Source: Bacteroidales bacterium
GTDB taxonomy: Bacteria > Bacteroidota > Bacteroidia > Bacteroidales > WCHB1-69
DNA: 64,000 nt
Assembly (NCBI GenBank): GCA_023229985.1
Contig: JALNYF010000002.1
Span: 1-64,000 of the forward strand
Direction: 5' to 3'
The notes below the pieces were generated by a model that was not told the origin of the DNA, searched no databases, and saw only the letters and a list, made by a program, of their open reading frames with translations. Position 1 is the first letter of the stretch. Each line of letters opens with the position of its first letter. Positions 1 through 6,925 of this stretch are shown here, piece by piece. The position numbers and the translations under genes were made by a program.

Positions 1-34
1 AAATGCTTACAAAAATGATTTGTTTCTTCATCAT
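1..34 (-). CDS. N-terminus of an unidentified protein, cut by the window edge
   Basis: Only about 11 codons are visible, reading leftward from an ATG at 34..32 (a second ATG follows directly). The predicted start, MMKKQIIFVSI, is a basic residue cluster followed by hydrophobic residues, as at the start of a signal peptide. A TAnnTTTG promoter element lies about 40 bp upstream on the same strand, which supports a real gene start. Nothing can be said about its function. Either ATG could be the start. Confidence 0.4.
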   Translation of the reverse strand, partial: MMKKQIIFVSI

Positions 35-74
35 GGGGATTTTTATGTTGATAAAAGAGCAAGAATAATTGCGG

Positions 75-82
75 CAAAGTTA
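75..82 (-). promoter_or_regulatory. Bacteroidetes -7 element TAACTTTG
   Basis: On the minus strand this reads TAACTTTG, matching the TAnnTTTG -7 consensus. It would start a transcript with a leader of roughly 35 nt before the gene that runs off the left edge. No clear -33 TTTG is seen. Confidence 0.5.
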
Positions 83-160
83 GCAAAAAAATGAAAGTAA
101 TGATTATTTAATCATTTTTTTGATAAATTTGCCGAGCAGCAGTGAATATAATCAAAAAAC

Positions 161-189
161 AAGACCGAACCCAATTCGGATTCGGTCTT
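161..189 (-). terminator. Rho-independent terminator after etfA
   Basis: Nine-bp perfect stem (AAGACCGAA/TTCGGTCTT) with an 11-nt loop. On the minus strand it is followed by a T-rich tract. It lies just past the etfA stop codon and closes the butyrate operon. Confidence 0.8.
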
Positions 190-220
190 TTGCGATTTTA
201 TAAAAAAATTACGGGAAACT

Positions 221-1225
221 TTATTTAACAATCATTTTTGACAATCTTTCGGTCAGTAACGGAACAATTTTGTTCAAATCGCCAACGATGCCTAGGTCTG
301 CCACATTGAAAATCGGGGCATACTTGTCTTTATTGATAGCGATGATGAATTCGGATTCTTCCATGCCTGCCAAGTGTTGAATGGCACCGGAAATCCCGAG
401 AGCAAAATAGATGTCGGGGCGAACGGTTTTACCGGTTTGTCCTACTTGTCTTTCGTGTGCAATCACGCCGGCATCCACCATTGCGCGGGAAGAGGAGACT
501 TGTGCGTTGAGCACGTCTGCCAAGGCTTGTAGTTTGTCAAAACCTTCCTGACAGCCCACGCCGCGACCACCGGAAACCAATATTTTCGCAGCGGTAATAT
601 CCACTTTGCCTTTATCTTCTTTCACATTCTCCACTAAACGAACTTTAAATTTAGTAGTATCAAAAGTAGGTTTGAAAGCAATAACATTTCCTTTTCTACC
701 TATCTCACGGTCAGCTTTTTGCATAACGCCCGGACGGACAGTGGACATTTGCGGACGGTTTTCCGTGCACATAATCGTTGCCATCAGGTTGCCTCCGAAA
801 GCGGGACGCGTCATCATCAGTTCGCCCTCTTCCGAAATTTCCAAACGGGTGCAATCCGCGGTTAGCCCGGTTGCTAATCTGGCAGATAAACGTGGTGCTA
901 AATCGCGACCAATGGTAGTGGCTCCGAAGAGAACAATGCTGGGTTGATATTTTGTAATGATTTGATAGACAGCTTGTGAATACTGTTCGGTCAGATAATC
1001 TTTTAATTCCGGCGCATCGGCACAGATGACTTCATCGGCACCGTATTCTATCAAAGTCTGCGCTTGACCGCAGATTTGAGAACCAACCAAAATAGCAATC
1101 ACTTTCTCATTGAGCGTTGTTGCTAAATCCTTGGCTTTGCCCAACAATTCCAATGCCACGCTTTGAATGACACCCTCTCTTTGTTCTGCAAATACATATA
1201 CATTTTTATAATTTAATTTATCCAT
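221..1225 (-). CDS. etfA: Electron transfer flavoprotein subunit alpha
   Basis: Large subunit of the cytoplasmic ETF heterodimer, which passes electrons to or from acyl-CoA dehydrogenase. The 334-residue length is typical. The C-terminal FAD-binding domain is intact: SGGRGVG at about 218-224, VGQTG at 261-265 and GISGAIQH at 277-284. The gene is last in an operon with etfB (32 bp upstream) and acyl-CoA dehydrogenase, an arrangement typical of butyryl-CoA dehydrogenase/Etf systems. In anaerobes such complexes can bifurcate electrons between crotonyl-CoA and ferredoxin; whether this one does cannot be told from sequence alone. A terminator follows. Confidence 0.95.
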   Translation of the reverse strand: MDKLNYKNVYVFAEQREGVIQSVALELLGKAKDLATTLNEKVIAILVGSQICGQAQTLIEYGADEVICADAPELKDYLTEQYSQAVYQIITKYQPSIVLFGATTIGRDLAPRLSARLATGLTADCTRLEISEEGELMMTRPAFGGNLMATIMCTENRPQMSTVRPGVMQKADREIGRKGNVIAFKPTFDTTKFKVRLVENVKEDKGKVDITAAKILVSGGRGVGCQEGFDKLQALADVLNAQVSSSRAMVDAGVIAHERQVGQTGKTVRPDIYFALGISGAIQHLAGMEESEFIIAINKDKYAPIFNVADLGIVGDLNKIVPLLTERLSKMIVK

Positions 1226-1257
1226 GATAATATTATTTCTTGTAAACGACTCAATGA

Positions 1258-2040
1258 TTAGATAATAAATTTTTCTTTCAATTTCGAAGTAATGATGCCA
1301 ACAGCTTCTTCTGCATCGACTTCAAAAACCTGGCCTGCACCTTTTTGTGCTTTAGTGAAAGATTTTTTCACGCGGGTAGGAGAACCGGAAAGTCCTAACT
1401 TAACTTCTTCCACGTCAATCATATCGGCACTCCAGATTTCCATTTCTCTATCGAAAGCGGTCATAATGCCGGCGACGCTCATGTAGCGGGCTTGGTTTGC
1501 CGAAGCCAAAACGGTCAATACGCATGTTCCTTCCACTTCCAAGATTTGGTACCCTTCTTCGGTTTCTTTTTTGATGGTAAAATATTTCTTTCCGTCGTAT
1601 TTTAAGTCGGTGACGTAAGATACTTGCGGAAGTTTCAGGTGTTCAGCCATTTGAGGACCAACTTGGGCGGTATCGCCGTCAATAGCCTGCCGACCGGCGA
1701 TAATCAGGTCGTGGTCAATGCGGCGGAGTGCGCCGGCAAGTGCGTTGGAAGTTGCCAACGTGTCTGCACCGGCAAATTTTCTGTCGGTCAATAAGATGGC
1801 TCTATCAACGCCCATGGCGAAGGCTTCGCGAAGGATAGCTTCGGCTTGAGGGGGTCCCATGGTAATTACGGTAACGTGTGCATTGTACTGTTCTTTCAGG
1901 CGCAGTGCCATTTCCAAGCCGCCTTTATCGTCCGGATTCATAATGCTGGGAACGCCGTCACGAATGAGGGTGCCGGTTGCCGGATTAATCTTGATTTCTG
2001 TCGTATCCGGGACTTGTTTTATACATACTACTATTTTCAT
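1258..2040 (-). CDS. etfB: Electron transfer flavoprotein subunit beta
   Basis: Small ETF subunit, 260 residues, full length. It starts MKIVVCIKQVPDT, the typical EtfB opening, and carries the nucleotide-binding pattern near residues 110-135 (IIAGRQAIDGDTAQVGP, the conserved beta-subunit signature). It pairs with EtfA 32 bp downstream and presumably docks to the acyl-CoA dehydrogenase encoded upstream. The 82-bp gap to that gene holds no obvious terminator, so co-transcription is likely. Confidence 0.95.
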   Translation of the reverse strand: MKIVVCIKQVPDTTEIKINPATGTLIRDGVPSIMNPDDKGGLEMALRLKEQYNAHVTVITMGPPQAEAILREAFAMGVDRAILLTDRKFAGADTLATSNALAGALRRIDHDLIIAGRQAIDGDTAQVGPQMAEHLKLPQVSYVTDLKYDGKKYFTIKKETEEGYQILEVEGTCVLTVLASANQARYMSVAGIMTAFDREMEIWSADMIDVEEVKLGLSGSPTRVKKSFTKAQKGAGQVFEVDAEEAVGIITSKLKEKFII

Positions 2041-2122
2041 ATCTCTTTATTCTTATTTTAATTTCTTTCCGTCATTTATCTAATAACTAATATTAATTAA
2101 CTACTAACTAAATAACTATCAA

Positions 2123-3262
2123 CTATTTAAAAAGTTTTGCTGCAATGACCATGCGTTGTACTTCGGACGTGCCTTCGTAGATTTCGGTAATTTTGGCATC
2201 GCGCATCATTCGTTCTATCGGATATTCGCGGGTATAGCCATAACCACCGTGGAATTGAACGGCTTTCGTGGTTACTTCCATGGCTGTTTCGGCGGCGAAC
2301 AATTTGCACATAGCAGCGTCAGCCGAGTAGGGCAATCCACTATCTTTTTTGAAAGCAGCAGAGCGCACCAACAGGCGGGCGGCTTGAACTTTGGTTTCCA
2401 GGTCAGCCATTTGGAATTGGGTGTTTTGGAATGCAGCGATGGCTTTGCCAAATTGTTTACGCTCTTTGGTGTATTTAATAGTTTCATCCATAGCACCTTG
2501 CGCAATGCCTAAGGCTTGAGCGGCGATACCGATACGACCACCATCTAATGTTTTCATAGCGATTCCGAAACCTTTTCCTAATGTTCCCAGCAGATTTTCT
2601 TTCGGCACTTCGCAATTTTCAAATATCAATTCACACGTTGCGGAACCTCTGATACCCATTTTTTTCTCTTTTTTACCGAAAGAGAACCCTTTCATTCCCT
2701 TTTCAACGATAAAAGCGGATATTCCCTTGGTACCGAGAGACTTGTCGGTCATTGCCATCACGATATAGACGTGAGCATAGCCGGCGTTGGTGATGAAGAT
2801 TTTGGAGCCGTTGAGAATCCATTTGTCGCCGGCATCCACTGCGGTGGTTTGTTGCATGGCGGCATCGGTTCCGGCGTTGGGTTCGGTCAGACCGAATGCG
2901 CCGATCCACTCACCGCTTGCCAATTTGGGTAAATATTTCATCTTTTGTTCTTCGGTTCCGTTTTCCAAAATGGGGGCGACACACAAAGAGGTGTGAGCGG
3001 AGACAATAACGCCGGTGGTGCCACAAACACGGGACAATTCCTCCACTGCCATCGAATAAATCTGATTGGTACCGCCTTGTCCGCCGTATTCAACCGGAAC
3101 GGGGATTCCCATCAGTCCGATTTTTGCCATTTTTTCAACCGTTTCCATCGGGAATCTTTCTTGGTCATCAATATCTGCTGCCAACGGTTTTACTTCATTT
3201 TCTGCAAACGAACGTATCATTTGCATAAAGAGCTCTTCTTGTTTAGTTAAACTAAAATCCAT
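2123..3262 (-). CDS. Short-chain acyl-CoA dehydrogenase (butyryl-CoA dehydrogenase type)
   Basis: A 379-residue flavoprotein of the acyl-CoA dehydrogenase family. The FAD/substrate signature GLTEPNAGTDA lies near 123-133. The C-terminal signature EIYEGTSEVQR, which holds the usual catalytic-base Glu of short-chain enzymes, lies near 360-370. Next to etfBA it most likely reduces crotonyl-CoA to butyryl-CoA, the last redox step of butyrate formation. Other short-chain acyl-CoA substrates (for example isobutyryl-CoA) remain possible. The SDR remnant and the MaoC hydratase lie directly upstream. Confidence 0.9.
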   Translation of the reverse strand: MDFSLTKQEELFMQMIRSFAENEVKPLAADIDDQERFPMETVEKMAKIGLMGIPVPVEYGGQGGTNQIYSMAVEELSRVCGTTGVIVSAHTSLCVAPILENGTEEQKMKYLPKLASGEWIGAFGLTEPNAGTDAAMQQTTAVDAGDKWILNGSKIFITNAGYAHVYIVMAMTDKSLGTKGISAFIVEKGMKGFSFGKKEKKMGIRGSATCELIFENCEVPKENLLGTLGKGFGIAMKTLDGGRIGIAAQALGIAQGAMDETIKYTKERKQFGKAIAAFQNTQFQMADLETKVQAARLLVRSAAFKKDSGLPYSADAAMCKLFAAETAMEVTTKAVQFHGGYGYTREYPIERMMRDAKITEIYEGTSEVQRMVIAAKLFK

Positions 3263-3286
3263 AATAATGTATTGATTTTCTGTAAA

Positions 3287-3385
3287 TTAAATAATTTTAA
3301 CGGGAATTTTTTTCGATGAGCTGTCATGGGTAATGCCGGCAGCTCCTCCGGTGACCATTGCTATTCTGTATTCTAATCTTTTCAT
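3287..3385 (-). pseudogene. Collapsed SDR reductase remnant (acetoacetyl-CoA reductase type)
   Basis: A 33-codon reading frame sits 12 bp after the MaoC stop and 24 bp before the dehydrogenase. Its first 18 residues, MKRLEYRIAMVTGGAAGI, match the Rossmann-fold start of PhaB/FabG-type short-chain dehydrogenases (TGGxxGI). The next residues, GITHDSSSKK, resemble the mid-protein NNAGITRDS segment of the same family. The frame then ends after VKII. The simplest reading is an internal deletion joining two AGI-coding positions, followed by loss of the remainder. An intact gene would be about 245 codons and would fit the pathway as 3-hydroxybutyryl-CoA dehydrogenase. The SDR identity is inferred from a short match. 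Confidence 0.6.
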
Positions 3386-3397
3386 TTTACTTGATCA

Positions 3398-3805
3398 TTA
3401 AAATTTTTCTGTATGCATCAATTTAGCTTGACCTGAAATAAGGACATTTCCTTGTTGGTCCTCTAAAGTACATTTAATCACTCCACGATGTTTTTCTTGA
3501 TTAATTTTCAATACTTCAAATTTAGCGATGTAGTCATTTTCAACAAAAACAGGAGCTAAGAAATCCATGTCTTGAAACATATAAATTGTTCCTTCACCTG
3601 GCCACTGCGTACCAAATACTTTTGAAAAGATTGCTCCGGCGAAAAACCCGTGAACGATGGGTTTCCCAAAAGGAGTTTTCGAAGCATAATCAGCATCAAT
3701 GTGAATGGGGTTGTTATCGCCGGATATTTTAGCAAACATATCAACATCTGCTTGCCTATATCTAACGATTTGCGTGTAAGTTTCGCCTACTTTTATTTTG
3801 GTCAT
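3398..3805 (-). CDS. MaoC-family (R)-specific enoyl-CoA hydratase
   Basis: A 135-residue single hot-dog protein of the MaoC/PhaJ type. The hydratase-2 motif is visible: DNNPIHIDADYA near 30-41, with the Asp and His expected for catalysis, followed by VHGFFAGA. PhaJ-type enzymes interconvert (R)-3-hydroxyacyl-CoA and trans-2-enoyl-CoA. Here the likely substrate is (R)-3-hydroxybutyryl-CoA to crotonyl-CoA, feeding the dehydrogenase encoded downstream. It lies 13 bp after the thiolase gene. The gene looks A+T-richer than the etf genes, as does the thiolase. Confidence 0.85.
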   Translation of the reverse strand: MTKIKVGETYTQIVRYRQADVDMFAKISGDNNPIHIDADYASKTPFGKPIVHGFFAGAIFSKVFGTQWPGEGTIYMFQDMDFLAPVFVENDYIAKFEVLKINQEKHRGVIKCTLEDQQGNVLISGQAKLMHTEKF

Positions 3806-3818
3806 ATCACATCAAGTA

Positions 3819-5030
3819 CTATAAGTTCGTGTTTTTGACGATGATAGCATTTCCCATTCCTCCTCCAATACAGAGTGATGCAAGACCTAACTCTTTTTTA
3901 GATCTTAACATTTCATGAATGAGGGTCACAATGATTCTACAGCCAGAAGCTCCAACAGGGTGTCCAAGTGCGATTGCTCCGCCATTCACATTACATCTTT
4001 CATTGATCCATTCAGGGGTAACATTATGATGTTCGCAAAGTAATTTACGAACTCCAAGAGCTTGAGCTGCAAATGCTTCGTTGAGTTCAAACAGTTCAAT
4101 ATCTTTTAATTTTAATTCCGTTTTTGAAAGAGCAGATTTGATTGCCGGAATTGGCCCCAATCCCATTTTAGCAGGATCAACTCCTCCTTGACCAACAGCA
4201 ACAATTTCTACTAAAGGTTTTAAATTATATTTTTTAACCGCAGATTCAGAAGCCAACATAACAAATGCTGCTCCATCATTAATCCCGGAAGCATTTCCAG
4301 CCGTAACTGTACCTGGATTTTGGAAAGCAGGTCTTAATGAAGAAAGTTTTTCTAAGGATGTTTCTCTGTTAGGGAATTCATCGTCTTCAAATATTTTCGT
4401 AACCTTTTTGATTTTAACTTCAATAGGGACAATTTCACTTTTAAATTTTCCACTGTCAACAGCCTTGATGGCTTTTTCTTGAGATTGGATAGACAAAATA
4501 TCTTGTTCTTCTCTGCTAATTTCTAAATCTTTCGCAATGTTTTCTGCAGTTATTCCCATATGAAGATTTGAAAATGCATCAGTCAAAGCATCCATAATCA
4601 TGTGGTCTTTTACGGTGAAATCACCCATTTTATTGCCATTTCTTATTGTTGCAGGAATAATGAATCCGGCACCCGACATGCTTTCTGCTCCTCCCGCAAT
4701 GATAATGTCGGCATTTCCAACTCGAATGGAATCAAAACCGTTCATAACAGCTTTCATTCCACTACCACAAATCATATTGATACCATAAGCAGGAACTTCG
4801 TATGGTATTCCGGCATTCACTGAAATTTGACGAGCAACACCTTGAAGCTGACCAGCCATCAAAACATTCCCAACAATCACTTCATCCACATCTGAAGCTT
4901 TAACTTTTGTGTCACTTAAAATTGTTTCAACTACTTTAGCTCCAAATGAAGCAACAGGAATAGTTGATAATGAACCTAAAAATTTTCCAATTGCAGTTCT
5001 TTTTGCTGCTACAATATATACTTTTTCCAT
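3819..5030 (-). CDS. Acetyl-CoA C-acetyltransferase (thiolase)
   Basis: A 403-residue thiolase. Landmarks are the nucleophilic Cys in ICGSGMKAV (about residues 87-95), GHPVGASG with the active-site His near 354-361, and the C-terminal CIGGGMGNA with the second Cys near 386-394. It should condense two acetyl-CoA to acetoacetyl-CoA (or run in reverse), the first step of the butyrate route. It heads the cluster with the hydratase, the SDR remnant and the dehydrogenase. Coding DNA is visibly A+T-richer than the etf and CoA-transferase genes on either side. An inverted repeat separates it from the CoA-transferase gene, so it may have its own promoter. Confidence 0.92.
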   Translation of the reverse strand: MEKVYIVAAKRTAIGKFLGSLSTIPVASFGAKVVETILSDTKVKASDVDEVIVGNVLMAGQLQGVARQISVNAGIPYEVPAYGINMICGSGMKAVMNGFDSIRVGNADIIIAGGAESMSGAGFIIPATIRNGNKMGDFTVKDHMIMDALTDAFSNLHMGITAENIAKDLEISREEQDILSIQSQEKAIKAVDSGKFKSEIVPIEVKIKKVTKIFEDDEFPNRETSLEKLSSLRPAFQNPGTVTAGNASGINDGAAFVMLASESAVKKYNLKPLVEIVAVGQGGVDPAKMGLGPIPAIKSALSKTELKLKDIELFELNEAFAAQALGVRKLLCEHHNVTPEWINERCNVNGGAIALGHPVGASGCRIIVTLIHEMLRSKKELGLASLCIGGGMGNAIIVKNTNL

Positions 5031-5075
5031 TTACTTATGTTTTTTAAATTAATATTTCTTATAAAAGTTTAGTTC

Positions 5076-5116
5076 AAAAAAGTCAATCATAATTGAAAAT
5101 GAGTGTCGACTTTTTT
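5076..5116 (-). terminator. Probable terminator after the CoA-transferase gene
   Basis: Nine-bp inverted repeat AAAAAAGTC/GACTTTTTT with a loop of about 23 nt, placed between the CoA-transferase stop and the thiolase start. The pairing is mostly A-T and the loop is long, so strength is uncertain. It marks a possible boundary between two transcription units. Confidence 0.5.
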
Positions 5117-5177
5117 AAAACATATCAATAATATTTTGAATATATCAGTTTTTATAGACGGGATTTATTATTTGTTT

Positions 5178-5840
5178 TTATGATAATTGCATTGGTTTTA
5201 AATCTTCTGCAATAATTAAAGTTGCTTCAGTAGCCTTTTGCACTTGTTCAACGGTAAATTCGGGGTTAATTTCTTTCAAAACGATGCCTTTTGGAGTGAT
5301 TTCCATCACGCCCATTTCGGTAACGATAAGATTTACCTGACCTTTTGCAGTAAGCGGCAAGGTGCATTTCTTTAATATTTTAGGACTTCCTTTAGCGGTA
5401 TGTTCCATTGCCAAGATGACTTTTTTGGCACCGACGAGCAGGTCCATGGCACCGCCCATGCCGGGGGTTAATTTTCCGGGGATCATCCAGTTTGCCAAGT
5501 CGCCTTGTTCATCTACCTGCATAGCTCCCAAGATGGTAGCGTTCACGTGACCGCCGCGAATGATTCCGAAAGAGGTATCGGAGCCGAAACTTGCTGCACC
5601 CGGGAGTGCCGTAATGTAACCGCCGCCCGCATTCACCAAGTTTTCATCTTCTTCGCCCTCGGCCGGAGTGGGTCCCATACCCAATAATCCATTTTCGGAT
5701 TGTAACGTAACGTGCACATCTTGAGCTAAATAGTTCGGAACTAAGGTCGGTAACCCGATTCCTAAATTGACAACGTCGCCATCGTGAAGCTCCATGGCTA
5801 CGCGTTTGGCAATGACCTCTCTAATTTGATTTTTATCCAT
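5178..5840 (-). CDS. 3-oxoacid CoA-transferase subunit B
   Basis: A 220-residue beta subunit of a family I CoA-transferase (AtoA/CtfB/ScoB type). The catalytic-Glu motif SENGLLGMG lies near 48-56 and GIGLPTLVP near 27-35. With its alpha subunit it would move CoA between acetoacetate, acetate or butyrate. No alpha subunit is adjacent: the next gene upstream is an acetyltransferase on the same strand with its own promoter. The partner must be elsewhere, or the gene is an orphan. Its own promoter lies 112 bp upstream. Confidence 0.9.
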   Translation of the reverse strand: MDKNQIREVIAKRVAMELHDGDVVNLGIGLPTLVPNYLAQDVHVTLQSENGLLGMGPTPAEGEEDENLVNAGGGYITALPGAASFGSDTSFGIIRGGHVNATILGAMQVDEQGDLANWMIPGKLTPGMGGAMDLLVGAKKVILAMEHTAKGSPKILKKCTLPLTAKGQVNLIVTEMGVMEITPKGIVLKEINPEFTVEQVQKATEATLIIAEDLKPMQLS

Positions 5841-5951
5841 GAAAATTAGTTTTATGTTTATATTTTATAATATTTTTTGTGACATAATTACTTTATTATC
5901 ACGCCGTTTCCTATTAATTACGAGCGCGTGAACCTACCTCCAATTAGCGTG

Positions 5952-5959
5952 CAAAGGTA
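5952..5959 (-). promoter_or_regulatory. -7 element TACCTTTG for the CoA-transferase gene
   Basis: Perfect TAnnTTTG on the minus strand, followed directly by CACGCTAATT. The same TTTGCACGCT run follows the -7 elements of bamA and atpD in this window. Confidence 0.65.
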
Positions 5960-6010
5960 AGTAAAACTTTTGAAATAAGGGATACCCATTCAATATTTTT
6001 TTCTTTTGTA

Positions 6011-6472
6011 TCAAGGCAATGACTCATTTTTTATCATTTCCATGTACGGGAGCTCTTTATAGCCGCATTTGAGGTACATTTTGATGGCTTCTTCATTCTC
6101 TTTTTCTACTTCCAACCTCAAAACGCAATTCGGAAATCTCTTTTCGATATCATCAAAAAAATAGCTTCCGATTCCCTGCCCGCGATATTCAGGTTTTAGA
6201 TAAAGGTCTTCTATCCAGATACATAACTTGCCAAATTCGGTAGAAAAGCTCTTGGCAATCATCGCATATCCTTGAATTATTCCTTGATTTTCAAAAATAA
6301 AACCCTCTAAGAAAGGGCAATCGTTGATGCAGTTACGGATGTCGTTTTGAAAAATTTCATTTGAGCCGTTGCTCAAAACTGCGGGCGAAGCATAGAAAAC
6401 CTGCATCATTTTCATGACTGCCGCTTCGTCGCCGGCAACCATCGCTCGAATAGTTGTAATTGCTTGTTTCAT
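6011..6472 (-). CDS. GNAT-family N-acetyltransferase
   Basis: A 153-residue acetyltransferase of the GCN5-related fold. The acetyl-CoA pyrophosphate-binding motif A is clear at YRGQGIGSYFF (about 96-106), preceded by the LYLKPEYRG strand. Motif B follows as EAIKMYLKCGYKE. The substrate cannot be deduced. It is monocistronic, with a TAACTTTG element about 110 bp upstream. Confidence 0.85.
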   Translation of the reverse strand: MKQAITTIRAMVAGDEAAVMKMMQVFYASPAVLSNGSNEIFQNDIRNCINDCPFLEGFIFENQGIIQGYAMIAKSFSTEFGKLCIWIEDLYLKPEYRGQGIGSYFFDDIEKRFPNCVLRLEVEKENEEAIKMYLKCGYKELPYMEMIKNESLP

Positions 6473-6581
6473 AAAAGTTGATAATCTTATTATGTTGAAG
6501 GAGCATTTTTTATTAATAGGTTGGATACGAACTACAAGAATTGAAGGAGTTGGATAGTTTTCAGCGTTCCTATTGAATCGG

Positions 6582-6589
6582 CAAAGTTA
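6582..6589 (-). promoter_or_regulatory. -7 element TAACTTTG for the acetyltransferase gene
   Basis: Minus-strand TAACTTTG followed by CCGATTC, about 110 bp before the acetyltransferase start. It matches the Bacteroidetes -7 consensus; no clear -33 box is seen. Confidence 0.5.
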
Positions 6590-6898
6590 CGAATAATAAC
6601 GATGTATATTGGGGAGAAACTTCATTTTTGAGACAAAATTTGAATATGGAAGAACCATTAAATGATTTCTACCACTATTTGCATTCGGGATTATCATCTC
6701 GTCTTGATTGTTTTGTTACTTTGTATCATTAGAGAAAGTAAAGAAAAGAGAGATTTAATGACTTAAAAACAAATAATTTCTAATTATCTTGCATCATTAA
6801 AATTTTAAGTAAATAAAACAACCAAAGATGTACTTTTTTGCTCTCATTTAAGGATGAATATATTTTCAATTATGTGTTCAAGATTACAAAAAATCACG

Positions 6899-6906
6899 TA
6901 CATTTG
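6899..6906 (+). promoter_or_regulatory. -7 element TACATTTG that sets the protease start
   Basis: TACATTTG followed by CAGCCTCAAA. Transcription would begin near 6910-6915, downstream of the upstream in-frame ATG at 6854, so translation must start at 6926. The same TTTGCAGCCTCAAA run precedes the tRNA-Pro gene. Confidence 0.65.
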
Positions 6907-6925
6907 CAGCCTCAAAAAATATGGT

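Larger units (their letters stand above)
6473..6925. other. Divergent intergenic region
   Basis: It carries the minus-strand promoter of the acetyltransferase (6582-6589) and the plus-strand promoter of the protease gene (6899-6906). A 29-codon ATG frame at 6646-6732 has no ribosome site or promoter and is probably chance. Nothing else is recognisable in this A+T-rich stretch. Confidence 0.5.

Noticed and set aside
6646..6732. 29-codon ATG frame upstream of the protease
   Set aside because: No promoter or ribosome site fits it, it continues open upstream without a better start, and it overlaps the minus-strand promoter region only by neighbourhood. Probably chance.
6854..6925. Upstream ATG (6854) as the protease start
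   Set aside because: It lies upstream of the -7 element at 6899 and would place 24 residues before a normal signal peptide.
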